A DNA stretch of 64,000 nt from Gamarada debralockiae. Lineage: Eukaryota; Ascomycota; Leotiomycetes; Helotiales; Hyphodiscaceae. Location: positions 62,001 to 126,000 of the forward strand of contig NXFV01001736.1 in the NCBI GenBank assembly GCA_002803225.1, read 5' to 3'. Numbering within the stretch: position 1 is the stretch's first letter; each line of letters opens with the position of its first letter. Both the position numbers and the translations under genes were made by a program. Of this stretch, positions 34,791 through 47,379 are shown one piece after another. The notes under the pieces were generated by a model that made no database searches, was not told the origin of the DNA, and saw only the letters and a list, made by a program, of their open reading frames with translations.

Positions 34791-36487
34791 ATGTCCACCA
34801 GCAAAATGCCTCTCTTGCCTCCCCAATCTCACAAAGGCGAACTCGTTGATCCTGGGCTCCTCCACGTTGCTCAACACAATGCGCAAAGTCCCTACCGACA
34901 AGAGCAATACCATGACGAAGGCGTGCATCTCCAGCCTTACTACGGTTCGCCAACGCCAGGTCGAGATGAAGCCTACAGTTATCGCAGCCATAGCCAGCCA
35001 CCGCGATTCGCATATCAACAACATCAGCATCAAGATTCAGGCTTGGGAATCCAATATGTAAGCACGACGGTTTCGTCCGAGACAACACCCCACTGACATC
35101 AGAGCAGGATAACTATCATCCAGAATACCAGGGACAGATGTATCAAGATCAATACAGCACACCAGCTACGTCGCCTCCAACGCCATCGATCCATAACCAG
35201 GACATGATAGGGACGAGAAGTGGACTTGGGATTCCGAGAACTCATCAGAATTTGAAGCCGATGCCAGAAGGACGATCACGCGTTGACAAGTCTCCAAAAT
35301 TGAAGAAAGTGAAGAAGGACAAGGTTAAAGCGGAGAAGAAGCTTGCCAAGCTTGAAAAGCCGTTGAGTGAGTTGACGAAGGACTTTAAACATGTCCCGGT
35401 CGCGGATATCGAGACATACGTCAACAGATCGGCGGAGGAACGACGAAAGGAGGTTGAGGAGGGAAAGATTCCAGGAAAGGTCAAGCGTCCCATGAACTCT
35501 TTCATGCTCTACCGCAAAGCATATCAGAATCGAACGAAAGACTGGTGCCTCCAGAACAACCATCAAGTCGTCTCGCAAGTCTGTGGCGATAGCTGGCCTT
35601 TGGAACCCGATGAGGTCAAGGAGCAATTCAGCGAGTGGGCCAGGATCGAGCGGATAAATCACCAAAACGCACACCCTGGCTACAAGTTCTCTCCGACTAA
35701 ACCCGGTACGGCCAAAGCCACAAAACGAAAGGTGTCTGAAGAGCCACAGTCGGAAGAGTCGGACCTAGACGATTTCGACTGGCAAACCGGGCCATTGAAA
35801 TCGAAGAAGAAGCAGCGACCTACTCCAAGACAAGAACAACCGCAGCCGGTCGCATACCCAACGACAAGATCGGCTTACCAGTATTCGTCAAGAGGAAACT
35901 CGATCGAACCAGGCCACGCCTCCTACCACAAATCGTCTTATCAGGCCAACAATCCCAACAGGCCTGTACCACCGCCGTACAGCCAAGCAGACCTCCACCC
36001 TGGCCAATACTATCAGCAAAGCGTGCAGACCAATCAGCAGATGGGCGTCGAAGACGTAATCATCAGAAAGGCGGCAGCTCCCGGTGTACACTCGTATCTC
36101 TCGTCTGTTCCCGGAGGAGGACAAGAGTACGACTTGATGAATCCAAATCCATATCCTCAGTATGAAGTGCCCGCACAAGAGCAAGAGCATAGGATCGACC
36201 CTTCCTTGATAGGACCTGATCATGGAGTGTACAACGGTGGGGACTTTGGCGACATTCGCCATCCAGATGGCGTCTATTTGGGTGGCAGTCATCACGATGA
36301 TCTGCAGTGGCAGGGCCAATACGATCCGAACGACCCGTCTATGAACTTTCTCGATGTCCCACACAGAGCCGAACAGATGCCAATTCAAGATCCTCACATG
36401 CATGTTTTGCGAGGCAACCAGGAGGGTTGGCATGTTGGATCGCTTGATGCCGGCCCGGAATTTGATAAATGGATGGATGAAGAGTGA
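34791..36487 (+). CDS. HMG-box transcription factor (MATA-type HMG)
   Basis: Exons 34791-35057 and 35108-36487 give about 548 residues. The 50-nt intron has donor GTAAGC and branch CTGAC. A basic region (SPKLKKVKKDKVKAEKKLAK) precedes the HMG box at about residues 213-285. The box begins VKRPMNSFMLYRKAYQ, continues with NNHQVVSQVCGDSW and ends EWARIERINHQNAHPGYKF. That is the sequence-specific MATA_HMG subtype found in fungal mating and sexual-development regulators. A KKKQRPTPR segment may act as a nuclear signal. The C-terminal 250 residues are Gln/Tyr/Pro-rich and end FDKWMDEE. Direct target or orthologue is not assigned. It lies 1.4 kb from its plus-strand neighbour Psf1 and is unrelated to it. 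Confidence 0.85.
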
Positions 36488-37414
36488 GGTTTTGTCTGGG
36501 GGAGGCTGGTATGGCAGCAACACCAGATATTTGTTGTGGAAGGGTTGTTGAGAAGAAAATTTCCAGCACTGAGCAAAAGGGAGGGAGCGATGGATGCATT
36601 TCTAGCAGCGATGACCGGCGCAGGAGGTCTTTAGGTTTCATTCCGGTGGTGTTTGATAGGAGTTTGCTTACCTTACATACGGCGTAATAAGTCTTCTGCT
36701 TTCGTGTATCCAGCAATAGAAAGTCTCAAAAAACCCCACGTCACTCTTGCTCAGGGAGTGAATCTTGCCGTTGTCTCGACCACTTTCCACTGGATCCTTG
36801 GGTCAGAGTACCTCAATATCCTTGTCGAAACATGAAGTATTTCAAGTTTGAATGATAACGCCTATCGTTCAATATCCAACACCGATCTTCAAAACTTTCC
36901 GAACTACTCCACTGCAAAGAGTAGCATTGTTCTGCACAGAACCCCCGCTCTTGAAGAGCAGGTTCCTCCAAGAGTCCTTTGAAATCCGAAGATCATGGTC
37001 TTTGACACAATTGACAAAGCGATACCCCTCATATTAAATCCCTCAAGCAAACAATTCGATGCCTCCGCAGTCCCACCAGTTCCTGACAAATGACAAAGCT
37101 ATTGTCATGCAGGTAGCCGTACTCCCTCAATCGTAGTTGGTGCGATTTGATACAAGGATTTCAGAGTTCGAGCCACTGCACATAGTAATTGCCGACTAGT
37201 TCCTGCCAGGTACTCCAGCGCTCTCAGTCGTCGATCCCATAAGTGGGATGAGATGTCGTTTTTGAGTTTCGGTGAAGTGAGAGAATCAGGTTTAGGACCG
37301 CGCCAGACGCGCTAAATTTTACGAGCCACGCTGGAAGTCCACGCGACAAGGGCTTAGAACAACAAGGCCGACGAACTTCCATTTTGCACATTTTGACAAT
37401 TGCACGTTTGCAGA
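36488..37414. other. Intergenic; promoter of psf1
   Basis: About 930 nt: the 3' flank of the HMG gene and upstream region of psf1. No gene or repeat is seen. Confidence 0.4.
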
Positions 37415-38179
37415 ATGTATGGCGATCTGGGGAATAAACTGGTAAGGCTCGTAGAATAGTCAATCTTTCATTCTCAGCCTGACATCCATTCTAGGTCCAG
37501 CATGCAAAGCGGACGCAAAAACTCGAACACCTCCCCCCTTATCAGACGGAAATCGTACGCGCCGTAACAAGAGAAGTTCGTGATCTAGATAAGGACGTGT
37601 CGAATATTTTGCAATCTTTCAATGGCTCCTTCGACCCATCTCAGGACCCGGCTACAGCTTGCACACTCCTCGTCGACCATCTGTGTATGAGAAGAAACAA
37701 GCGGTGTCTACTTGCGTATCATAGAACGCGAACAGATAAGCTGGAAGAGATGGTGTGGAATGGGAGCGATGTTCTAGAGATTGGAGCGCAGCAGCAGAAG
37801 GAGGGAGGCAGTGGTGGGGGTGCTGGAGCGGATTTGGGCAGTGGAGAGGGGAACAGCAGCAGTTTGAGCCCGGAGGAGGAAGAATATGTGAGGCAATACG
37901 GAGATTTACTTGCGGCGTATAAGGGGCAGTGGACGGATATCGATTTGACCGGTAGTTTGGAGCCACCACGGGACCTGTTCATTGATGTGAGAGTCCTGAA
38001 GGATGCTGGAGAGATTCAAACGGAGTATGGGTGAGTTTCACAAATTTCGCAATTGGGTGTTACAATTGGCTGATGTACGTGACAGCACGATCAACCTCAC
38101 GAAGAACTCGCAGTTCTACGTTCGCCAAGGAGACGTGGAACGGTTGATTGCTCAGGGATATCTGCAAAAGCTCAGCTGA
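37415..38179 (+). CDS. psf1: GINS complex subunit Psf1
   Basis: Exons 37415-37441 (27 nt only), 37495-38030 and 38086-38179 give 218 residues. The tiny first exon encodes MYGDLGNKL, the conserved Psf1 start; its intron (53 nt) has branch CTGAC. Family motifs are MRRNKRCLLAYHRTR, PEEEEYVRQYGDLLAAYKG, the near-invariant DLFIDVRVLKDAGEIQTEYG, then TINLTKNSQFYVRQGDVE and the ending LIAQGYLQKLS. Length fits fungal Psf1 with a Gly/Ser-rich insert (GGSGGGAGADLGSGEG). Psf1 forms GINS with Sld5, Psf2 and Psf3; GINS joins Cdc45 and Mcm2-7 in the CMG helicase at replication forks in the nucleus. Confidence 0.96.
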
Positions 38180-38189
38180 GACGCCTCCG

Positions 38190-38265
38190 AAGAGCTCTCG
38201 GTTCTATGTTCACCGAGGGGGCATGCGCAAGGCCATAAGGGGTATCTACTCAGCTTAGCTGTTGA
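38190..38265 (+). repeat. Degenerate tandem copy of the last psf1 exon
   Basis: Ten bases after the psf1 stop, 38190-38222 matches 38102-38134 of exon 3 at 25 of 33 positions; seven of eight differences are transitions. It encodes KSSRFYVHRGG where the gene has KNSQFYVRQGD. The similarity weakens but continues to about 38265 (ATCTACTCAGCTTAGCTG against ATCTGCAAAAGCTCAGCTG). It looks like an old 88-nt tandem duplication of the exon tail that now lies in the 3' flank. Confidence 0.75.
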
Positions 38266-39901
38266 GGCTGCTTTGAGGAGTCAAGAGCGGCATCGGCAGT
38301 AACCCACAAGGTACTAGACGGCAGAAATAGGATACACTACAGTAGGATGTCAAGACAGAACCGTGTCATCTTAGGATGGTTGGTGATCGAGACGGGTTCG
38401 CGGATGTATCAATTGACTCCGACTGAAGTACCTCGAATGTCCGGGACAAGAGCTATCACGGTTAGATCCGGAAGAAGGTAGAGTTTGACGTGGAGTAGAT
38501 GTTCAGCTATGAGCGGGAGCTAAGGGAAAATGCAAGAGAAGGTGTTGCATTAGTGCAGAGTGGCACCGCCGGGATGGAGGGTCGAGATCAATGAACGATT
38601 GGAGAAGGTGAAAGCTCGACGTGGGGCTACAAGGCTTACCTGGCAGAAACTAAGACCCTTAATATCACAAGAACATACAAATGGAGATATGCCATCAGAA
38701 TAATACATGATGAAATTATGAAGAATCATGTGAGAGCCAGAAATTGTACGGACATGTATAACGAATGGCGTTCTATGGCGCGAAGTTGGTTGGCGTGGCG
38801 CAATGTGCTCTCTATGTGAGTGGAGAGGAAGAGAGCTCCTGCGCGGTGCATGAGCCATCTGCATGGTGCGGGGTATTTGGCGTCTCTTACAGTAGAATTC
38901 TAGTCCTGTTTCTGACTCGCCGGAAGGCGGTCCCGTTCTTCTCGAGGATTTTATTTCTGATGTGGAGAAGAGGACGCAGAAGTATCCGCCAGAGGAAAAG
39001 CTGCACCGCAAAGGGGCAGAGATATTTCGAAGAAGGCAGGGCCTTGTGGATACGGTACCCGTCTTCTCGCGAGAATATGCCGCAACAGAAAGGTTTTTGC
39101 TGTGGCGTCAAGATTTTGCCCCGCATGTAGAATCACATGTTCGTTCTAGGCTTTCCTCTTTCGACGATCCGATCCGAAGTGAAACTTTGAAAGCTTGATG
39201 CCAGGGAACCACTGTACCTACAGTATCATAGACTACATAGACATTTCCAATTGGCATGGTAAAATGCCATGCTTTCGTTTTCGCAAACCTTAAAAGTCAA
39301 CTGAAGTTTGAAAGATTTAAGAGGCGAAAGCCTCCCTCATCTCCACTTTTACGCATGTGGTTGGGAAAAGTTGATGAGGCTGGCGCAACCCTGCATGGAC
39401 GAGTTCTATCGCTAATCCTAATCAAAACCGATGCCGTTTTTCTGGCCGTTGTGGGGCTAATGCAGTACCTCTAAGGCAATTTTTGGCGCTATCAATTGGC
39501 GCAATCAAACCTTGCCATCTTCACCAAAAACTTATGATGATTCAGGTAGGTTGTGGAACTGCAAGTTACATATTCCTTTCTCTTATTTATATACTCCAAT
39601 GACATCTTTCAAGCTTATTCATTGGATCGAAATTTCAGATGTCACTTGTCAATTCCAATTAGTACCAGCTTAATCTCTACCCTACCCTAGGGCGGCCTTC
39701 GAGCTCACTCCACCTTGTCCCGAAGTCTAGCGGCGAAATCGGACTTTGACTTCCAGTTCGCTTCTTTTATGGGTTCCCTGTAAACTTTGTCGTCATATCT
39801 GCATTGTTTTGCATTCTGCTGTTGTGCTTTCTGCTCCTCGAGAGCGCGCGGCCAATGGTCTAGGCCGTACGACTTGACTTATGTGAGGGGTAAACGTCAA
39901 T
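38266..39901. other. Intergenic, 1.6 kb; weak frame at 38962-39198
   Basis: A plus frame upstream of and including 38962-39198 (EKRTQKYPPEEKLHRKGAEI and following) looks slightly protein-like. It matches no family I know, has no good start and is not called. The last part should hold the Vsb1 promoter. Confidence 0.35.
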
Positions 39902-42900
39902 ATGTCTCTACCATCATCTGGAGTCGGGACCTTTCGAAGATTCCATAGTCATTCCATGGCACTCCATTCAAGTCCACGGCTCATACCAGGCTCGTCCGAT
40001 TCTGCGGATGGCACGTCCAATGTTACGGAGGACGTGAATTATGGTTCTTTTCGGGGTACTTCAGAGTTCCAAAACTCTGCAATAAACCCTTCTGTTGCGT
40101 CTGGACAGAGAGAGCCTACAAGGTCGTTCGTCCACCTATCATATCGAGGTGCTTTGGGTATGCGGGAATCAATCCACCTTCTGTCAGTCCATATACTAAT
40201 CGCGTCTCCAGCACCCGTCGATAGCGCGCAGTATGCCAAAAATGTTCGAGAAGATACAGCAGAGCTTGCTTCCTATGCTCTGTCAGATAAAGCATCCATA
40301 CAAGGTAGCTCACCCCCGGCACGACGTTCTGCTCAAACACAGCTCGAATCCTACTTCCAACAACCTCCCGACAGCGAGTCCGCCTCGAATCGAGACATTG
40401 AAGGGGCACGGCATCACATCATTGAAGAGGTATCAGAGCCAGTCTCGCCGGAGGGAGGTGCGCCTGGCAAATCTCCCGGCACTTCGGTGCTGACGGATTT
40501 GCTGAGACGTTCTCCACCGAGCAGATCATCACCGGACCAGGAGGAAGGGGGTGATAATACCAAGCAGGACGAAGAAGAGGACGAGATCGATTCGCACCAA
40601 GGACGATTGATCATAACGTCGAGTGGGGTCAAGATGGATGCGACGGAACGGACGCCGTTACTTGGGAAGGATGTACCATTCGAAACCCATCACCCCGATT
40701 GGATACGAGGACAGCGGGATCTTGAAGGACAAGAAGTTAGAAGGAAAGTTTCATGGCCAAAGCTGCGCAACGTCATACTTTGGCCAAAAGAAAAGGGCTA
40801 TGATATTGCTAAGGTTGTTACCAATCCCAAGACCTGGGATAGGAAAGCAATCTGGGAAAATGCTGTCATAGCGCCTGTTAGTTACTTGCCAGCAGTAATT
40901 TTGGGCCTTTTGCTTAACATTTTGGATGCTCTATCATATGGTACGTTCATTCGTTCAATCTTTGCAACTTCGAGGTCATGGAGAGCAGTGGTTGATCACT
41001 GGGATCTATTGCTCTTTATCACTGTCCCTCGGACCCTACTAAGCGCTCCTAGGAATGATTTTGTTCCCTCTTGGGCAACCCATATTTGAGAAGCTTGGTT
41101 CAGCCGGTATTTCCATGTTTTATATAAGCTGCATTGTCTCTCAATTGATATACTCCTGCGGTGGAAGTGTCTTCAAAGGTGGTATTGGCTCAGAAATGGT
41201 TTGTTTGCAATGTCCCTTTGTACCATGTACTCCTTCTAATTGTGTCACAGATTGAAGTCGTTCCTTTTTTTCATAAGATGGCATTTACGATCTTGGCAAA
41301 AGTTGGCGAGGAGAACCCCGAAGCTGTCATTGCGACAACCATCACCTCGTATGCAATTTCTTCCGTGCTCACCGGCCTGGTATTCTTCCTCATGGGAACA
41401 TTTGGGTTTGGATATATTGTCGGTTTCATCCCTAGGCACATACTCATCGGCTGCATTGGTGGAGTTGGGTATTTCCTGATTGCTACTGGCGTTGAAGTCA
41501 CTGCGCGCCTGGATGGAAATCTCAACTACGACGGAGCAACATTATCAAAATTATTCGAGGCTGATACTGTGCCGCTGTGGATTATTCCCCTCGCCCTCGC
41601 TATTTTCCTTTATTGGTCCCAGCAGAGAATAAGCTCAAAGTACTACTTGCCTATGTTCATCTTGACTATCCCGGCAGTCTTCTACTTCTTTGTATTCTCC
41701 CTGGACGAGTTAGATCCGCAGAACTTGCGGAAGACGGGCTGGATATTCAACGGACCAGAAGTGGGAGAGCCATGGTGGTACTTTTATACGTTATACAGTA
41801 AGCCTAAGATGATTCTTCTCTAAATAACTACTGACTTCTCTAGAATTCAAACTCGTACACTGGGATGCGATTGCCGAAACGATTCCCGCGATGTTTGCGT
41901 TGACCTTCTTCGGCGTCCTGCATGTCCCGATCAATGTCCCAGCCCTTGGTGTCAATGTTGGGGAAGACAATCTCAATCTCGACAGAGAATTGATCGCTCA
42001 CGGCGTGTCAAATGCTGTTTCGGGACTAGTGGGTAGCATTCAGAACTACCTGGTCTACAGTAACAGTGTACTTTTCATCCGAAGTGGCGGTAATAGTCGT
42101 TTGGCCGGTATTATGCTCGCTGTTTTCACTGCTGGCGTCTTGGTCATAGGTCCTACCATCATTGGATTCATCCCCGTGATGATGGTCGGGGTCTTGATTT
42201 TTGTTCTTGGATTTGAGCTCTTCTTGGAGGCTGTCTGGGAGCCAAGGAAGAAGCTTAAGTTACTTGAATATTTGACGGTAAGGGTCCCTCAGTTCTCAGA
42301 ATAAATATCTGTGGAGAGTGTACTAACATTTCCAGGTTATTGCAATTGTTCTCATCATGGGGATATACGATTTCGTTATCGGTATCTTCGTTGGCATTGG
42401 CCTCGCCTTCGTATCTCTGGTTGTTCAAACATCCAGGGTACCAGCTGTCCGGGCGTCCTACTCTGGTGAAATCGCAGGCTCGACCGTCCGCAGAAACCCC
42501 ACTCAATATCGCTATCTCCGCCACGTCGGACAGCAGATCCACGTCACGAAGTTGGCAGGATACCTCTTCTTCGGCACTATCGTCAGTGTGGAAGAACGTA
42601 TTCATGCTCTAATCGAAGATCAGGCTTTCCATGAGAGACCAATACGCTTTCTGATTCTTGATCTTTGGAATGTCACTGGCATCGACTATTCGGCCGCCGA
42701 AGCATTCAAGCGCATCAACCGAGTTTTCAGCAAGAAAGGAGTCACTCTGGTTCTGAGTGGCGTCAATGCAGAAGGACCATTGGGTCTAAGCCTACGGGCT
42801 GTGGGTCTTGACGAAGACGGAAATCCGGTTAAACTGTTCGAGGATCTTAATTCGGCACTTGAGAGCTGCGAGAATGAACTCTTGAAGACATTCTACGCAA

Positions 42901-43526
42901 GCAAAGAAGCGCGAACGAGCCGCAACGCTCCCTCAAATCATCTCGACGTCCCATCAAAGGATCGGAAAACATTACACTCAATGGACACCCAATTCAGCTC
43001 CCCACGACGCAACCAGCTTCATCGAGCTGCTACTACGACACTAGACGAAAACCCAACCGAATCACGATACCAGAATTTCAAAGAGCCGCTTCGACTCATT
43101 CTTCAAACATTCCAAGGCCTCACAGACAAGAACGAAGATTTCTGGTTCCGGGCCGTGCCATTCTTTACGAGGAAGGAATATCTCCCCGGCACTATCCTCT
43201 ACCATCGCGGTGAGTCTGCAAAGGGTTTCTTCCTCCTCGAAGAAGGCATCCTGCGCGCCGACTACGAGCTCCCTCAAGGACGATACTTCGAAAGTATCGT
43301 CGCCGGCACAACCTGTGGCGAGCTGCCCTTCTTCTCGGAAACCGACCGTACGGCCACTGTCCAAGCTGAACGTGATTGTGTTGCCTGGCTTATGGAACGG
43401 GCGAAGTGGGAGGAGTTACAGAAGGTGGATGCAGATGTGGCGCAGGAATTGTTGAGGATCTCGCTGAAGTTGACGAGTGAGAGGATGAGTGCGATTACTT
43501 CATACGTGCTTACGACTGCTGGGTGA
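39902..43526 (+). CDS. VSB1: Vsb1-like vacuolar SulP/STAS/cNMP-binding transporter
   Basis: Exons 39902-40157, 40212-40940, 41053-41198, 41251-41797, 41844-42277 and 42336-43526 give about 1100 residues. The first intron (54 nt, branch TACTAAT) is in phase and leaves the frame open, so it is easily missed. An acidic N-terminus of about 300 residues precedes the SulP (SLC26-like) membrane core (about 308-740), with [15 protein letters not shown] and [18 protein letters not shown] domain follows (about 775-885; [20 protein letters not shown]), and a cyclic-nucleotide-binding-like domain (about 975-1075; [20 protein letters not shown]). This architecture is that of yeast Vsb1 (YGR125W), needed for vacuolar storage of basic amino acids. 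Older annotation calls such proteins sulfate transporters. Confidence 0.9.
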
Positions 43527-45249
43527 ACATAAGAAGAAGGTGAGGGAGGTATACATTGCGTTTATATGAAGCATAAGCGTGTGGCATTAGCATGGCGGAG
43601 CATTAAAGTCCCGTGGAAAACTTGCGTAGCACTGGAGTTTGGACATCTGGAAAAGTCGTTTTAATTTTTTCTTGTATATTTGCACCTTTTTTAGTGTGGG
43701 GTTTGGAGGGTTAATAGTCCGACTTTTGGAACAATTCATATGACTCCGACTCCTCAAGGCTCCAATCGTGATCCCTTTCCATAATCCCATTCTGACTTTT
43801 TAGAGCGAAGTTTATGCGAAGTTGGAACGAGGCTTAAGCGGAGTTTTACCCAAAGTTTGTAGATGTGCAACAAAAGATTGTTCAGACGTAAGTTCGGTCA
43901 TCGACGGAAAGAAATACCTCCTCTTACCCACCACAAAGCGGGCGGGGGTTTTCTGCACGTGACGTAGCCCCGAAAATGTAGGACCGTTAGATGACCTTGG
44001 CAAACCGCGTCTCCTTCCAACTTCAAGGACTTCTAACGCCATCAACAGCATCTGATCCAGCTACCTATCCTTGATCCCTTGAATACTGGTACTCTCCAGA
44101 CAGTTTTCAAGTTATAATTGGGGTCATTAGTCTTTGTGGCCAAGCCAATACAACCGCGACTTGCGACAGGGTGGGGAGTTCCGCCAATTCGTCTCCAGAA
44201 CTACTGACCACCACCAAAGATATTTTGACAGCATCCATTGAAGTGATCTGTAAAAGGATGGGCTTTGATTTCCTCGATCAACTTCTAAAAATGAAATCGC
44301 GTTATCCCCAGTTACGTGCGTCCCCTTACTCATCTGCACAGCAGAATCCGGCTGTGAACCTGACTTAAAAGGAGTTGGGATACCACACTACCTATTTTGT
44401 ACGCTATTTTTGCGCTTCCTACCCCCTACTTCCACCAGACTTCTTGTTCAGGAAGTACTTACTATAACCAACGGGAAAGGATTTTGACACACAAGATTAC
44501 CTGAACGACAGTCCCGCTCTAATCCAAAGCTCACTGAACAACTTCGATGCCGCCTCTCCGCCAACTCGGTATAGGACTGATACGAGTGCTACTTCACGAT
44601 GATACTGGGCGAATCGCTGTGTCTTGTGCCAACGTTTGTTTCCACAAGTCTTTCGAATTCGGGGGACAAAGGTATGCTCGTATAAGCAGTTAAGTCTATG
44701 CGGTGTGCTTTGACAGACCATTTACTTCGCTTGAAGGAATCACACTGGCAAGAGTGCAAGTGCTGGAGCTGAAGTCCAAGGAACGGATCTCATCTTGTAT
44801 GGTCATCCTCCCAGGGATGAGTTTCTCAGTGGGTGGGGCTGGCATGACCTTGCATGCCCCGCGGGAACAAAATACAAATAGCGCCGTTTCTGGATATTTA
44901 TATCGCCGATTAGCAAGTTATCAATTAGCTTATTTTGAAGAGTCAAGGCCTGTATGACCCTCTTTTCAGGGTATCAATTTCAACTTTACTGGGCGAGGAT
45001 TTGGAGGATTCAAAACCAACTTTGAAGTGTTAGTATGGTGAGGTACAATCATATTTGATTTGAAGGCGCTCATAGAAACAGTGGACATGGTATAAAACCA
45101 TATAACGTACATCTTGGACTATGTTGCACCCTCAATCCAAGCTACGACCCAGTACCGATGTGATCCCTTTGAGCTCCTCGATGAACGGCGTAGATGAGAT
45201 TAGAGCCATCCAAGGATTTCTAGCACATTCCCTTCGATAAGAAGAATGG
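43527..45249. other. Intergenic, 1.7 kb; possible decayed sequence
   Basis: No intact gene. A short plus frame near 44130-44368 (ANSSPELLTTTKDILTASIE, then VICKRMGFDFLDQLL) looks protein-like and lies upstream of the patatin relic. It might be another fragment of that decayed gene, but I see no direct link. Confidence 0.35.
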
Positions 45250-46552
45250 GAAACTCGAGCAGTTTTAGCATTTGGTGAGTTATATCTGCCCCAAGAGAAT
45301 AAATCATGGCTCTGATTGATTTGCTTTTAGATGGGGGTAGGATAAAAGGCTACGGAAGCTTGTTGATTCTAAAGGAATCGATGAGAAGAGTAGGCACAGA
45401 GGAGAAGCGGCTCGATTCCCGAACCGAATCCAGCCTTTTACCCTGGTATTTATAAACCCAGCACTCCCGAATCGAACAGCGGAAGCAGACCACAGACCGC
45501 TGGATCTCAACATCAACTATTGAACCCACGCCTCCTGAAGGCCTCGACGGGGGCGATCTGTTTCTACCTTGTTACTACTTCACTTATTGGTGGAACAAGC
45601 ACCGGAGGTTATGTAGATTCCTGAACTCCTTGAATCGCATGGTCTCAAGCTTGACTTACCCTTGAACAGTCTCATAAGCATCATGATTTCTAGGTTTCGT
45701 ATGACTGTCAATGATTGCATTGCTGAGTACAAGAACTTGGGTGAAAAGGTTTTCGCGCATCCTCGTGCTCTGGCGAAAGGTGGTGTGTTGTGGCATAAGT
45801 TCAACTTGAAAACCCTCCACAACGCTATCCGAGACGTCACTAATCGCCATTGTTTCCACGAAAAATGGTCTGGTCCTGACTTCTGCCGGACGTAAGTATA
45901 TGCTTAAATATCACACATAGAAAGAACGTGAGCGTCTTTGTTAGCATTGGAACTGGCCATTCTGAGCTTAGGATGTTCGACCAGGAAGGATGGACCCGAG
46001 CCGCAGCGAGAATCAGGGAAGCAGTGACGAATTTGAAGACCAGCACTCGCCTCCCAGCACGTACTAAAGTTGCAGACAACGCTATGCTTGGCTACGCAGT
46101 TCGAGATAACGAAGTCGTATTCCCCTATTCACGATTTGACGGAGGGCCACGGCTTGGGAAAGGTGAAATGGATGAGTGGAAGAGTGAGCGATTCAAGAAT
46201 CTCATCACCGGAAAAAGACATAATTTCAGGAGGGAAAACGCTGCAGGAAATCGAAGACGCCGTTGCTGTATACCGAGCGGACCCAAAAATACAAGAAGAA
46301 CTCGACGAACGAGCGAAGTTACTAGTCCGCCGCCGGCGACTCAGGACGAGAGACAAGTCAAAGTGGGATCGATATGCATCCGCATCATGGTATGAGTGCC
46401 TGTTGACTGGTTGCAAGTACTCGACAGAGTACAAAACCTACACCTCATTCGAGGGTCACGTTCGGAAAGAACATTTCCCCAATTACGCTCCTGAGCGCTT
46501 TGAGGAAGAGGCGCCGAATCACAGGAAGTGTAGGTTGTATCGGAAAAATTAA
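45250..46552 (+). pseudogene. Broken patatin-like phospholipase gene with C-terminal C2H2-like segment
   Basis: Fragments appear in the order expected for fungal patatin proteins but in different frames. After a candidate intron (45275-45330) comes AVLAFDGGRIKGYGSLLILK, the oxyanion-hole region, with Arg replacing a Gly of DGGGxxG. A stop follows. At 45582-45609 is LIGGTSTGG, the GxSxG nucleophile elbow. Then comes ISRFRMTVNDCIAEYKNLGE with the following helices (45665-45895). The next fragment starts VSIGTG (45937), so roughly 100 or more residues that should carry the catalytic Asp are missing. The last fragment has EMDEWKSERFKNLITG and, in another frame, ECLLTGCKYSTEY...HVRKEH, a C2H2-like finger, ending at 46552. 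At least three frame breaks are present. Confidence 0.75.
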
Positions 46553-46563
46553 GACCTCTTCTA

Positions 46564-46698
46564 TGCATGTTTACGCTTGACAGTACATTGTATAGTAGGA
46601 GTTCGAGGATGCTGTTCATGAGAGTATGCTTATGCTTGTACAGTACATTGTATAGTAGGAGTTCAAGGATGCTGTTAATGAGAGTATGTTTATGTTGA
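46564..46698. repeat. Tandem repeat, 60-bp unit, about 2.2 copies
   Basis: CAGTACATTGTATAGTAGGA occurs at 46581 and again at 46641. The flanking bases repeat with the same 60-nt period and few differences, with a partial third copy beginning near 46684. It lies just after the patatin relic. Confidence 0.9.
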
Positions 46699-47379
46699 TG
46701 GGGGATATGGTCGGCTTCGGACGCACATAGGTTTTATAATACCCAAAAATCCAATTCTGCTGTTGTACGGGGTAGTCGAGTGGACTTTTATTCAATGGCA
46801 TTGATCACAATGACTATATAATTCGTGTCTCAATTTTACAACCTTGATTTCTCGTCGTTTAGCTATCCCCTGGTGTTATCCGTAGTTTCGTGAACTAGCT
46901 CTAAGAAAATTATGTGACAGTCCCTTTTTAATTATTAGCTGTAGTATTTATAACTTGACTTTGAATTTGTTAGTCGAGGAATGTTGCAGGGGTTGACGAC
47001 GACAGAGATATAACCCTGTCACTGTGGGAGAGTACTGGGTGATCTGGAGTAGAATTGGTATGATATGAGTCCTCCGTTGGGATAAATCAATCAATGGGTG
47101 AATCAAAAAATTGAAAATTGCGTCGATGATCATTTGGTAGCTGTATTGACCCCCTAATGAACGCAGCAGGACAAGTCTTGTCCCTGTTTAACATCATTAT
47201 CATCTCATACTTGGATGTTCTAAACAAGGTCTCCAAGCAGCATTCTCGTTTGCTTCTCTCTTCCATACAGCCAAATGGAAAACTATTGTGCCAGTTTCCA
47301 TCATAGTCCCAGCGTACTCTCATATTCCACACAAAAGTAGCGAATACGTCTACCAAGCAAAATCTCCTTGAGAAACTCC
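46699..47379. other. Intergenic; AT-rich, no gene seen
   Basis: Frames are short. The right end is the 3' flank of the next minus-strand gene, whose unspliced frame would extend to 47301. Confidence 0.4.

Noticed and set aside
38887..39198. Charged plus/minus frames between psf1 and vsb1
   Set aside because: Slightly protein-like, but no start, family or splice support.
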